Assembly (NCBI GenBank): GCA_963753115.1
Contig: CAVWBB010000013.1
Location: 62,001-126,000, forward strand
Reading direction: 5' to 3'
Length of the DNA stretch: 64,000 nt
Source: Bog-473 sp963753115
Lineage (GTDB): Bacteria; Actinomycetota; Acidimicrobiia; Acidimicrobiales; RAAP-2
Positions 34,710 through 43,755 of this stretch are shown piece after piece. The notes under the pieces are model-generated. The model was not told the DNA's origin. It did not search any database and saw only the letters and a program-made list of their open reading frames with translations. A program made the translations under genes and the position numbers. Within the stretch, counting starts at the first letter, position 1, and every line of letters begins with the position of its first letter.

Positions 34710-36314
34710 ATGCCCGTGCCGGAAGGTTCCGTAGACGAGGTCCCAGGAGGCGTCGCGACGCTGAGCGCGGACGAGCAGCAGCTCGCTGCGATGGGCTACA
34801 AGCAGGAGTTGAATCGCTCCTGGTCGAGCTTCTCCAACTTTGCGATCAGCTTCTCCATCATCTCGATCCTCGCCGGTTGCTTCACCACCTTCTCGAGCGG
34901 GTGGAACGGTGGCGGTCCTGCCGCCATTGCCTGGGGCTGGCCCGTCCTTGCCGCGCTGGTCCTCTGTATCGGCCTCTGCCTTTCCGAACTGGTCTCCGCC
35001 TTCCCGACCTCGGGCGGCATCTACTGGTGGGCATCGAAGCTCGGCGGCGCCAAGGCCGGGTACTACACCGGATGGCTGAATCTCATCGGACTGCTGGCCA
35101 TCGTCGCATCCGTCGCCTACGGGTGCGCCACGTTCCTCGATCTCACCCTCGGCTTCCTCTTCCCGGGTAGTTACACCTCGGGCAACCTCGACACGATCTT
35201 CCTCTACTTCATGATCATCCTGGTCGTCGCGGCACTGGCCAACATCTTCTCGAGCCACCTCCTCGCGATCTTCAACAACATCTCGGTGTACTGGCACGTG
35301 ATCGGCGCCGCAGCAATCATCCTGATCCTGATCTTCCTGCCCCACCACCACGCCAGCGCGAGCATGGTCTTCACCTCCACCGTGAACAACACCGGGTTCT
35401 TCAACGGCAAGACCAGCGGGTTCGGGTTCCTCTTCGTGGTCCTGCCGATCGGCGCTCTGCTGACCCAGTACACGATCACGGGATATGACGCCTCGGCCCA
35501 CCTCTCCGAGGAGACGCACTCCGCCGCCGACTCGGCGGCCAAGGGGATCTGGCGATCGATCTTCTACTCCGCGATCGGTGGCTGGCTCCTCCTTCTGGCC
35601 TTCCTCTTTGCCGTGCAGAACGAGGGCGACGTGACCAAGGGCGGCGGCGGCGTGGCGCTGATCTTCGCCCAGGCGCTCACCTCGAAGTGGGGCGGTACGG
35701 TCCTCCTCATTGCCACCGTCGGCCAGTTCTTCTGCACCATGGCCTGCATGACGAGCTGCACGCGGATGCTCTTCGCGTTCAGCCGGGACGGGGCGGTCCC
35801 CGGCCACCGGCAGTGGTCGAGACTCAGCTCGAAGCGAGTTCCCATTGCCGGCGTGATCCTCGTGGCCGCTGTCTCCATCATCCTCACCCTGCCGGCGCTC
35901 ATTCAGGTGGACATCAATGGAGCACCGGTGCCGGTGGCCTTCTTCGCGGTGGTCTCCATCGGCGTGATCGGCCTCTACTGGTGCTTCTGCATCCCGATCT
36001 GGCACCGCTGGCGGCTGGGTGACAGCTTCGAGACCGGTAACTGGAACCTCGGGACCAAGTACAAGTGGATCGCAGTGATCGCGATGCTCGACATCGTGCT
36101 CGTGAGCTTCATGGCCTTCATGCCCACGTCCAATCTCGGTGTGCCGTGGGTCACGGGCTTCGCCTGGAAGTACGTGAACTACACCATCCTCGTCTTCCCG
36201 GCGTTCCTGATCTTCCTGTGGATCTACTGGCACGCGTCGGTGAAGAACTGGTTCACCGGGCCGAAGCACACGATCGACATCCTGCCGGAGACCCCCGCGT
36301 CGTCGCTGCCCTGA
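34710..36314 (+). CDS. APC-superfamily amino acid/amine permease
   Basis: 534 residues with about 12 membrane segments, and a basic, tryptophan-containing N-terminus (GYKQELNRSWSSFSNFAISFS) typical of the ACT/BAT1 amino-acid-choline transporter branch (read as GYKQELNRSW then SSFSNFAISFS). SAFPTSGGIYWWA and YTITGYDASAHLSEET are family hallmarks. It imports amino acids, GABA or choline-like amines across the inner membrane. AAGGGGG stands directly at the ATG, so a GTG at 34716 may be the true start. The next two genes follow on the same strand with gaps of 22 and 6 bases, and suggest a methylated amine as substrate. Confidence 0.85.
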   Translation: MPVPEGSVDEVPGGVATLSADEQQLAAMGYKQELNRSWSSFSNFAISFSIISILAGCFTTFSSGWNGGGPAAIAWGWPVLAALVLCIGLCLSELVSAFPTSGGIYWWASKLGGAKAGYYTGWLNLIGLLAIVASVAYGCATFLDLTLGFLFPGSYTSGNLDTIFLYFMIILVVAALANIFSSHLLAIFNNISVYWHVIGAAAIILILIFLPHHHASASMVFTSTVNNTGFFNGKTSGFGFLFVVLPIGALLTQYTITGYDASAHLSEETHSAADSAAKGIWRSIFYSAIGGWLLLLAFLFAVQNEGDVTKGGGGVALIFAQALTSKWGGTVLLIATVGQFFCTMACMTSCTRMLFAFSRDGAVPGHRQWSRLSSKRVPIAGVILVAAVSIILTLPALIQVDINGAPVPVAFFAVVSIGVIGLYWCFCIPIWHRWRLGDSFETGNWNLGTKYKWIAVIAMLDIVLVSFMAFMPTSNLGVPWVTGFAWKYVNYTILVFPAFLIFLWIYWHASVKNWFTGPKHTIDILPETPASSLP

Positions 36315-36336
36315 GCACCATCCCCGTGCTGCGGCG

Positions 36337-37263
36337 ATGAGCGCCGGCGACCGCGCCGGGCTCGCTTCCGCCCTGCTCGAGAAGATCGCGGTCCTGCGGG
36401 GACAGCCGTGTGTGGTCGAGCCCCTCCCGGGGGGCCTGACCAATCAGAACTACAAGGTCTCGACGCCGGCCGGCACCTACGTCGTGCGGCACTCGACCCC
36501 GTCGTCCGCCGACGAATTGGCCGTCGACCGCGAGGCCGAATACGAGAACAGTGTCCGTGCGGCGGCGGCCGGCGTTGGCGCGCCCGTCCTCGAGTTCCTT
36601 CCCGATGACGGCGTGCTCGTCATCGGCTTCGTCGAGGGGGAGACGCTGAGCGACGAGCTCCTCCAGGTTCCCGGCATGATGTCGCGGATCGCAGCGGCCT
36701 GCCGGCGTCTGCACGGGGGGACGGCGTTCGTCAATCGCTTCGACATGTTCGCGCTCCAACTCGATTATCTGGCGCGGGTGGAGCGCCGCGGCTTCCGGCT
36801 CCCGGCGGGCTACGTCGGCCATGCCGATGCGGTGGATCGAATCCGACGTGCCTTGGCCGTCCGACCCGTGGCGCTCCGCCCCTGCCACAACGATCTGCTT
36901 GCGGCCAACTTCATCGACGATGGTCACACGGTGTCGATCATCGACTACGAGTACTCGGGCAACAACGACCCGTACTTCGAGCTCGGCAACATCTGGAGCG
37001 AGTGTCACCTCACCCTGGAGCAACTCGAAGAGCTGGTCGAGGCCTACGACGGATCTCACTCGTCCAGCCACCTCGCACGCGCCCGCCTGTGGGGCCTGAT
37101 GTCCCAATACGGATGGACACTGTGGGCGTCCATCCAGGATGGGACGAGCTCCATCGACTTCGACTTCTGGGGTTGGGGGTTGGAGAAGTACGAGCGGGCG
37201 GAAGCCACCTTCCGTGGGTCCGACCTCGAACGCCTCCTGGTCGACGTGACGCGGGCAGACTGA
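36337..37263 (+). CDS. Choline/ethanolamine-kinase-like phosphotransferase
   Basis: 308 residues. The N-lobe has PLPGGLTNQNYKV, the choline kinase phosphate loop, and the C-lobe has RPCHNDLLAANFI, the Brenner catalytic loop with aspartate and asparagine, and SIIDYEYSGNNDP with the metal-binding aspartate. Lengths and motifs fit bacterial choline/ethanolamine kinases more than aminoglycoside enzymes. The gene lies 6 bases before a dimethylglycine-dehydrogenase-type enzyme and 22 bases after a permease, so a phosphorylated choline or amine step in uptake or catabolism is likely. Activity is inferred from family. Confidence 0.82.
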   Translation: MSAGDRAGLASALLEKIAVLRGQPCVVEPLPGGLTNQNYKVSTPAGTYVVRHSTPSSADELAVDREAEYENSVRAAAAGVGAPVLEFLPDDGVLVIGFVEGETLSDELLQVPGMMSRIAAACRRLHGGTAFVNRFDMFALQLDYLARVERRGFRLPAGYVGHADAVDRIRRALAVRPVALRPCHNDLLAANFIDDGHTVSIIDYEYSGNNDPYFELGNIWSECHLTLEQLEELVEAYDGSHSSSHLARARLWGLMSQYGWTLWASIQDGTSSIDFDFWGWGLEKYERAEATFRGSDLERLLVDVTRAD

Positions 37264-37269
37264 GGCGTC

Positions 37270-39762
37270 GTGGTCGAGGACGGAATGGTCGTGGATACTG
37301 CACCGAGAGGTGGCGACCTGCCCGACCGCGCGCGGGTCGTGGTCATCGGGGGTGGCGTGATCGGTACCTCGACTGCCTACCACTTGGCCCGGCTCGGATG
37401 GAGCGACGTCCTCCTGCTCGAACAGGGGCAGCTCTCGTGCGGCACCACGTGGCACGCGGCGGGCCTGCTCGGCCAGCTCCGGGCCACGGAGTCCGGGACC
37501 AGGCTCGTGCAGTACTCGGCCCGCCTCTACGGCGAGCTCGAGGCGGAGACGGGCCTGGCCACAGGCCTCAAACGTTGTGGTGGTGTCACGGTTGCCCGTA
37601 CCCCTGAGCGACTGGTCCAACTCCGCCGGACCGCGGCCACGGCTGAGGCGTACGACCTCGAGTGCCACCTGCTCACGCCTGCAGAGGCCTTCGAGCGCTA
37701 CCCGATTTTGGAGACAGGCGATCTGCTCGGTGCCCTCTGGTTGCCCGGCGACGCCACGGTCAACCCGGTTGACGTGACGGCGTCGCTGGCCCGCGGTGCC
37801 CGGATGAGGGGGGTCCGCATCGTCGAGCACACCCGCGTGATCGGCGTCTCGACGCGGGAAGGGCGAGTGACGGGCGTGGCCACCGACCGCGGCGCCATCG
37901 AGTGTGACATCGTCGTGAATTGCGCCGGTCAATGGGCGAAGGCAGTCGGCCTGTTGTGTGGCGTCGTCGTGCCACTCCACTCGGCGGAGCACTTCTACGT
38001 GGTCACCGAGGCCATTGAGGGCGTCCATCCGAACCTGCCCATCCTGCGTGACCCCGACGGGTACACCTACATGAAGGAGGAAGTCGGCGGCCTTGTCGTC
38101 GGTGGGTTCGAGCCGACGGCAAAGCCCTGGGTCGCCCCCGATGCGCTGCCCTACCCCTTCGAGTTCCAGCTCCTCGACGAGGATTGGGACCACTTCAGCG
38201 TGTTGATGGAATCGGCTGCGCATCGCATTCCCGTTCTGCAGCAGACCGGGCTCAAGAAGCTGTACAACGGTCCTGAGAGCTTCACTCCCGACAATCAGTT
38301 CGTCCTCGGCGAGGCGCCAGGGCTCCGCGGCTTCTTCGTGGGAGCCGGGTTCAATTCGGTTGGCATCGCGTCGGGCGGTGGCGCCGGACGCGCACTCGCT
38401 GAGTGGATCGTCGAAGGCGAGCCGACGACCGACCTGGTGGCCGTCGACATTCGGCGCTTCGCCCCCTTCAACGCCAACAATCGATGGCTGCGGGACCGGG
38501 TGGGGGAGGTCCTCGGCCTCCACTACGCGGTGCCGTGGCCCAACCGGGAGCTCGCGACGGCCCGTCCGTTCCGCCGCTCGCCCCTGCATCACCTGCTCGC
38601 CGACAAAGGAGCGGTCTTCGGTTCGAAGATGGGTTGGGAACGACCGAACGTCTTCGCTCCAAGCGGGGCAACCGCCGAACTCGACTACACCTGGGATCGC
38701 CCTGATTGGCTCGCGTGGTCGGCCGTCGAGCAGACGGCGACCCGCGAGCGCGTCGCCGTCTTCGACGAAACGTCTTTCGGCAAGCTCCTCGTCGTGGGCC
38801 GGGATGCCGAGGGGGTGCTGCAGCGCCTGTGCACCGCCGACGTCGCGGTGCCAACGGGCCGCGCCGTGTACACGGGAATGCTCAATGAACGGGCCGGCTA
38901 CGAGGCCGACGTGACCGTGACGCGGTTGGCCTCCGACAGATACCTGCTGGTGACCAGCGCGGCCTCGCCCGTGCGTGATGCGGACTGGATCGAGCGGCAC
39001 GTGCGCCCCGGCGAACACGTGTCCGTGGTCGACGTATCTTCCTCATACGCCGTGCTCGGCGTGATGGGGCCGGCATCGCGCCAACTCCTCGGGCGCCTCG
39101 GCTCGGCCGATCTGTCCGACGAGGCGTTCCCGTTCTCGACGAGCCGCGAGATCGCACTTGGCTACGCCACCGTGCGGGCCACCCGGATCACCTACGTCGG
39201 CGAGTTGGGTTGGGAGCTCTATGTCCCGACCGAGTTCGCCGTCGGCGTCTACGAGGACCTTGTCGAGGCCGGTGGTGACCTCGGTCTCGTCGACGCGGGG
39301 TACTCCGCAATCAACAGCCTCCGCCTCGACAAGGGCTACCGGGCCTTCGGCTCCGACCTGACCCCCGACCACACGCCGGTCGAGGCCGGTCTGCGCTTCA
39401 CCTGCAAGCTCGCCACCCCGATGGACTTCGTCGGACGGCGTGCCCTGGAGACATCCATTGAGGAGGGCCCTCGCCGCCGACTTGTCTCGTTCCGGGTCGG
39501 TGACCCCGATGCCATGCTCTGGGGCGGCGAACTCGTCCTGCACGACGGTGCACCAGCCGGCCAGGTGACTTCGGCGGCGTGGTCGGCCACGTGCGGGACG
39601 GCCGTCGGGCTCGCCTATGTCTGGCGATCTGACCGGGGGCCCGTGGCTGCCGACGACCTGGCGGACGGGACTTGGGAAGTGACGGTGGGCGACGCGGTGA
39701 CACCGGTCGAAGTCCGTCTCGGGGCACTGTACGACCCGACCTCAGCTCGGGTCAGGGGTTGA
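37270..39762 (+). CDS. Dimethylglycine/sarcosine dehydrogenase-type FAD enzyme with GcvT domain
   Basis: 830 residues. The first about 400 form a DAO-type FAD domain: VVVIGGGVIGTSTAYHLA, and WHAAGL with H62 at the position that holds flavin covalently in dimethylglycine dehydrogenase. The rest is a GcvT-type folate-binding unit with FDETSFGKLLV, GVMGPASR, ITYVGELGWELY and SLRLDKGYRAFGSD. This two-domain form is that of dimethylglycine, sarcosine and related N-methyl dehydrogenases, which pass the methyl group to tetrahydrofolate. Start: GTG at 37270 or ATG at 37285. Operon context with permease and choline-kinase-like gene suggests methylated-amine breakdown. Confidence 0.88.
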   Translation: MVEDGMVVDTAPRGGDLPDRARVVVIGGGVIGTSTAYHLARLGWSDVLLLEQGQLSCGTTWHAAGLLGQLRATESGTRLVQYSARLYGELEAETGLATGLKRCGGVTVARTPERLVQLRRTAATAEAYDLECHLLTPAEAFERYPILETGDLLGALWLPGDATVNPVDVTASLARGARMRGVRIVEHTRVIGVSTREGRVTGVATDRGAIECDIVVNCAGQWAKAVGLLCGVVVPLHSAEHFYVVTEAIEGVHPNLPILRDPDGYTYMKEEVGGLVVGGFEPTAKPWVAPDALPYPFEFQLLDEDWDHFSVLMESAAHRIPVLQQTGLKKLYNGPESFTPDNQFVLGEAPGLRGFFVGAGFNSVGIASGGGAGRALAEWIVEGEPTTDLVAVDIRRFAPFNANNRWLRDRVGEVLGLHYAVPWPNRELATARPFRRSPLHHLLADKGAVFGSKMGWERPNVFAPSGATAELDYTWDRPDWLAWSAVEQTATRERVAVFDETSFGKLLVVGRDAEGVLQRLCTADVAVPTGRAVYTGMLNERAGYEADVTVTRLASDRYLLVTSAASPVRDADWIERHVRPGEHVSVVDVSSSYAVLGVMGPASRQLLGRLGSADLSDEAFPFSTSREIALGYATVRATRITYVGELGWELYVPTEFAVGVYEDLVEAGGDLGLVDAGYSAINSLRLDKGYRAFGSDLTPDHTPVEAGLRFTCKLATPMDFVGRRALETSIEEGPRRRLVSFRVGDPDAMLWGGELVLHDGAPAGQVTSAAWSATCGTAVGLAYVWRSDRGPVAADDLADGTWEVTVGDAVTPVEVRLGALYDPTSARVRG

Positions 39763-39950
39763 CCTGCTCGCACTGGCAAAGGGAAGTCGGCTCGGAGTAT
39801 CCCGGACGAATGGCCAGAGCCAGCGAGGACGGTGTTCCCAAAGCGGATTCCGGGTATGGGGCAGAGCTGAGGGAGGCTGTACACATGCAGGTCAACCGGC
39901 AGGAGCTCGTGCGTGCAGCGTGCAGGCGGATGCGTCGAGGGAGGAGGACC

Positions 39951-40190
39951 ATGGGGAGGTTCGTGGTTGCAGCCATCGGCTCTGGCATGGCTTACTCCTT
40001 CGACTCGGAGAACGGTGCGCGTCGGCGGAAGGAGCTCCACCGGACCGTGCACCGGGTCATTCGGAACGCCAACGCCGGCATGGGTCCGGACGCGGTCGAC
40101 CCACCGCCCGTCTTCCATCCGGTGCTGGGGGCCCAGAGCGGCCAGAGCCGTTCCGGTCGCCCAGCGGGCCAGCTCCAGGCCGCCCGCTAG
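39951..40190 (+). CDS. Small protein with YtxH/BON-like N-terminal anchor
   Basis: 79 residues. The ATG at 39951 follows a strong GGAGGAGG. It begins RFVVAAIGSGMAYSFDSENGARRRKELHR; that pattern, a short hydrophobic stretch then F-D-x-x-N-G-A-R-R-R, is common in small actinobacterial membrane-anchored proteins (given as RFVVAAIGSGMAYSF then DSENGARRRKELHR). The tail is proline-rich and without features. An upstream in-frame ATG at 39885 could extend it by 22 residues. Function unknown. Confidence 0.5.
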   Translation: MGRFVVAAIGSGMAYSFDSENGARRRKELHRTVHRVIRNANAGMGPDAVDPPPVFHPVLGAQSGQSRSGRPAGQLQAAR

Positions 40191-40380
40191 CTCGGCTTTC
40201 CCACCCGCCATCCTCCTGTTCTCAGGCCCAATCCCTTCCGCACGGGTCGCCGAATTCATGGGTTTCCTGAGCCCTCCGGGGAAGGGAGGGCCGGTAACGT
40301 GATCCGGATGTGGCCGAACGGCAGTGGTTCGAGGGACACGTTGCGCCGCGCAGGCTTGCACCCGGTCGCGCGTGACTGAA

Positions 40381-42909
40381 ATGTCCGGGCCCGAGGCCAT
40401 GACCGAGCAGGCGCCTCCGTCGGCCGACCCTGCTCTCCAGCAGGCTGACACACCACCATCGTCGCGCGGGAGCTGGTGGTGGGTGCCGGGCGCGATCACC
40501 GTGGTGACGATCGCCAGCGTCATCGTGGTCACGTTGTGGCAGCTCCACCCCAGCATGTTGCTGACGAACACCACGACGACAGGGGGCGACACCGGCGCGC
40601 ACATCGCGATGCCGAAGTTCCTCGAGTCACTGGTCAGCCACGGTCACCTCACCGGCTGGGATCCGGGGTGGTACGACGGGTTCCCGCTCTACACCTTCTA
40701 CTTCACGATTCCTGACCTCTTCATTGCCGTCGGCGGATGGATCATTCCCTACGGCGTCGCCTTCAAGTTGGGGACGATCCTCGGCTCGGTCCTGCTACCC
40801 GTCTGTGCATGGGCGTGTGGCCGCTTCTTTCGGCTCCGGGCTCCAGTTCCAACGCTTCTGGCAGCCGCAACGCTGCCGTTCCTGTTCGACTACACCTTCA
40901 CCATCTACGGCGGAAACCTCTTCTCGACATTGGCGGGGGAGTACGCGTATTCCTTCAGTCTGTCGCTGGCGGTGCTGTTCCTCGGTCTCTTTGCCTGCGC
41001 CATCAGGGAGGGCAAGTACCGCGGCTGGGCCGCAATCGTGCTCGCCGGCTGCGTCCTGTCGCACATCGTCCCTGGCATGTACGCCTTGGGCGGCGCGGTC
41101 ATCCTCACGATTGTTGAACTCCTCCCAGCGCGCTGGGGAATCAGCGATACAGGTCTTCGCGTCTGGCGCAGCGACCCGGCGATGGAGCAGGTGCCTCGAA
41201 CGCGCACTGTGTGGTGGGCTGGTTCGACGGTGGCCATCGGGCTGCTGCTCTCGAGTTGGTGGCTCGTCCCCTTCGGGCTGGAGCATGCGTACTCGTCGTC
41301 GATGGGCTACACCAACGTCGAAGGTTGGGCCCAGTACTTCCGAGAGGCCGACGCGTGGGCCCTCGTGCTCGCGGGAATCGGCGCCGTCACCGCTGTCGTG
41401 GTGCGGAGTCGCTTCGGCATCACGGTCACGGTGCTGGGCATCGTCTCGGCCGTGGCCACCGCGGTCGACCCGCAGGGCAGCCTGTACAACGTCCGCCTCC
41501 TGCCGTTGTGGTTCCTCTCGGTCTACTTCATGGCGGCTTGGACGTTCGGGACCATGTGCATCGCCGTGGCGAAGGCCTGGCGCCGGGCTCAAGACCGTCG
41601 CTGGCAGGCGACGGCCGAAGCGGACCCCTGGTCGCCGGGATCACCGCCGCAACGCCCCTGGGAAGAACCCCTGACCGCGGGCGCACCGGCCTCCGAGCCA
41701 GACCACCTGCTCACGCCCCGGCGGGCGCCGTCCCGCCGTTGGGGACCAGCGGCAGTGAGCGGCGCCATCCTCGGGCTCCTGGCCGTCATGACGGCCGTCG
41801 TGCCCCCCTTCTTCGTTCCGGCATCCATGCTGCCGGTCACCATCGGGCCCAACGAGGTCACGAACTGGTCCAGCTTCAACTACAAGGGCTACGAGGGTCA
41901 GGCGTCCTACCCGGAATTCAAGTCGATCATGCAGACCATGAATGCAGTGGGGAAGCGTTACGGCTGCGGCCGGGCGATGTGGGAGTACAGCGCGAGCGAG
42001 AACCGATTCGGCACTCCCGAGGCGCTCATGCTCCTGCCGTACGAGACGAACGGATGCATCGCTTCCATGGAGGGCCTGCTGTTCGAGTCCTCCGCCACGA
42101 CGCCGTACCACTTCCTCAATCAGGCTGAATTGTCGGCTGGACCGTCGGAGCCAGAAGTTGGACTCCCCTACGGCTCGCTCAACGTCACCCTCGGCGTGCA
42201 GCACCTGCAGCTCCTCGGGGTGAGGTACTTCATGGCGGAGACGCCGCAGGTCGAGCAGGAGGCCGCTGCCGACCCAGCCCTCAAGCTTGTCGCCCGGACG
42301 GGTCCGTGGGCCTACAACGATGGTGGCACCAACACGAGCACCACGTGGAACATCTATCTGGTGAAGGACTCGCCCGTGGTCGTTCCACTGGCCAACGATC
42401 CTGTGGTCCTGTCAGGAGTGAAGCCCGGCCCGGCGAGTTGGCTCGGGGACGCAACCAAGGAAGGCCCGGCCTTGAGCTGGTACGGCGACCCGAGCAAGTG
42501 GGACGTCGAGTTGGCGCAGGACGGACCATCGGATTGGCCCCGCACCTCAGTCGACAGCATCAAGCCGACGGTCAAACGCGTCGGCACGACACAGGTCTCG
42601 TCGGTGACGCAGACCAATTCGTCAATCAGCTTCCACGTGTCGCGGGTGGGCACTCCCGTGCTGGTCAAGGTTTCCTACTTCCCCAATTGGCATGCCAGCG
42701 GAGCTGACGGGCCGTGGCGGGTGACGCCGAACCTCATGGTGGTCGTGCCGACCAGTCACGACGTCACACTGATCTACGGATCCTCGGGAGCGGACGACCT
42801 CGGGCTGTTCGCCACGTTGATCGGCCTCATCGGCCTCACGTGGCTGTGCATCGTGCCATCGGTGCGCCGACGATTCGGCAAAGCGGGGCGGGCGGCGCAC
42901 AGACCCTGA
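40381..42909 (+). CDS. Large polytopic membrane protein, GT-C/PTPS-related type
   Basis: 842 residues from an ATG at 40381; 40399 is an alternative. After a proline-rich cytoplasmic start and a first membrane helix, the periplasmic loop reads GGDTGAHIAMPKFL, then GWDPGWYDGFPLYTFYF, like the GGDTGxH signature of GT-C-type or so-called 6-pyruvoyl-tetrahydropterin-synthase-related membrane proteins. About 11-13 membrane segments, with a cytoplasmic loop at about residues 400-460, then a large outer domain from about residue 490 and a last helix at the C-terminus. A role in surface polysaccharide or lipid glycosylation is possible. No partner genes adjoin it. Confidence 0.6.
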   Translation: MSGPEAMTEQAPPSADPALQQADTPPSSRGSWWWVPGAITVVTIASVIVVTLWQLHPSMLLTNTTTTGGDTGAHIAMPKFLESLVSHGHLTGWDPGWYDGFPLYTFYFTIPDLFIAVGGWIIPYGVAFKLGTILGSVLLPVCAWACGRFFRLRAPVPTLLAAATLPFLFDYTFTIYGGNLFSTLAGEYAYSFSLSLAVLFLGLFACAIREGKYRGWAAIVLAGCVLSHIVPGMYALGGAVILTIVELLPARWGISDTGLRVWRSDPAMEQVPRTRTVWWAGSTVAIGLLLSSWWLVPFGLEHAYSSSMGYTNVEGWAQYFREADAWALVLAGIGAVTAVVVRSRFGITVTVLGIVSAVATAVDPQGSLYNVRLLPLWFLSVYFMAAWTFGTMCIAVAKAWRRAQDRRWQATAEADPWSPGSPPQRPWEEPLTAGAPASEPDHLLTPRRAPSRRWGPAAVSGAILGLLAVMTAVVPPFFVPASMLPVTIGPNEVTNWSSFNYKGYEGQASYPEFKSIMQTMNAVGKRYGCGRAMWEYSASENRFGTPEALMLLPYETNGCIASMEGLLFESSATTPYHFLNQAELSAGPSEPEVGLPYGSLNVTLGVQHLQLLGVRYFMAETPQVEQEAAADPALKLVARTGPWAYNDGGTNTSTTWNIYLVKDSPVVVPLANDPVVLSGVKPGPASWLGDATKEGPALSWYGDPSKWDVELAQDGPSDWPRTSVDSIKPTVKRVGTTQVSSVTQTNSSISFHVSRVGTPVLVKVSYFPNWHASGADGPWRVTPNLMVVVPTSHDVTLIYGSSGADDLGLFATLIGLIGLTWLCIVPSVRRRFGKAGRAAHRP

Positions 42910-43083
42910 CGCCGAGGGTCCGGGGCAACCCCGCGGCCGCCCTCGTCGGGGCCGAACCACGCCGAACCAATTGCCGCAGCGAATCAGCGAGGAACCGCGG
43001 CGAAGGCAGCGGCGAGCCGCCCGGCCTGCATCAGCTGGTTCCACTCGTGGACGAGTTGGGGCTTTTTCCGCAAGGCCTGTTGA

Positions 43084-43109
43084 TAGACACAAGGAACAGA
43101 AAGTGTCTA
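43084..43109. promoter_or_regulatory. Palindromic operator upstream of the TetR-P450 operon
   Basis: TAGACAC (43084-43090) and GTGTCTA (43103-43109) make a perfect 7-base inverted repeat with a 12-base spacer, 14 bases before the TetR start codon. Its size and place suit autorepression by a TetR dimer. The P450 gene overlaps the regulator gene, so both would respond. Confidence 0.6.
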
Positions 43110-43122
43110 AAATGTCCGTTCG

Positions 43123-43755
43123 ATGACGGCGACGCTTCAGGATGCGATCCCTGTAATCCCTGGTGTCACCCAAAGCCCCGCTTCGGAGACCTCGTTCGGT
43201 CCGACCGAGGAGCGGATTCTCATCGCCGGGCTCGGCCTGATCGGGCGGCGAGGCGTGCGCCGGCTCGGCATGCGGGAGATCGCCGAGACCGCCGGCGTGT
43301 CGAGAGGGACCCTCTACCGCTACTTCCCCAGCAAGGATCACGTGCTGGCCGCCGCCGCCGCCTACGACGCCCAGCGGTTCTCCGATGGACTCGACCTGGT
43401 GCTGGCCGCGGCCCTCTCGCCCGAAGAGCGGATCACCGCCTTCATGGCGTACGCCTTCGACTTCATCCGCACCCACCCCTGCCGTCCCCTCTTCGAGTCC
43501 GAGTCCGGGTTCGTCATGAGCTACCTCCTCGACCACCTGCCGTCCTTGCGCAGCGAGCTGGTGGAGCGACTCGGCGACGCGCTCGACGCGGTACCTGCCG
43601 TGGCCGCCGGAGCCCTGAGCCGGGACCAGCTGGCCGATGTCATCGTCCGCCTCTTCGCGTCGAGCTGGATCATCCCCGAGACGGACGACGCTTCGCTCGT
43701 GCAATCAGTCAACCGCATCCTGCAGATCAGTTCGGAGGAGTCCAATGGAGAGTGA
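43123..43755 (+). CDS. TetR/AcrR-family transcriptional regulator
   Basis: 210 residues. The helix-turn-helix is at about residues 28-72: RRLGMREIAETAGVSRGTLYRYFPSKDHVL (split as RRLGMREIAETAG, VSRGTLYRYF, PSKDHVL), the standard TetR signature. The C-terminal ligand domain is all-helical and specific to this subgroup. Its 3' end overlaps the P450 start by 11 bases, and a palindrome lies 14 bases upstream of its own start, so it probably represses this operon until a P450 substrate or product binds. Ligand unknown, perhaps a steroid or fatty acid. Confidence 0.9.
   Translation: MTATLQDAIPVIPGVTQSPASETSFGPTEERILIAGLGLIGRRGVRRLGMREIAETAGVSRGTLYRYFPSKDHVLAAAAAYDAQRFSDGLDLVLAAALSPEERITAFMAYAFDFIRTHPCRPLFESESGFVMSYLLDHLPSLRSELVERLGDALDAVPAVAAGALSRDQLADVIVRLFASSWIIPETDDASLVQSVNRILQISSEESNGE

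Noticed and set aside
34653..36443. 596-codon open frame on the minus strand
   Set aside because: Shadow of the amino-acid permease gene; rich in D, E, G and R with no domain, and permease membrane motifs on the other strand are clear.
36253..39018. 921-codon open frame on the minus strand
   Set aside because: It lies opposite the choline-kinase-like and dimethylglycine-dehydrogenase genes, whose motifs are unambiguous. Its composition (many R, G, H, V and no family motif) is that of a reverse-strand shadow in high-GC DNA.
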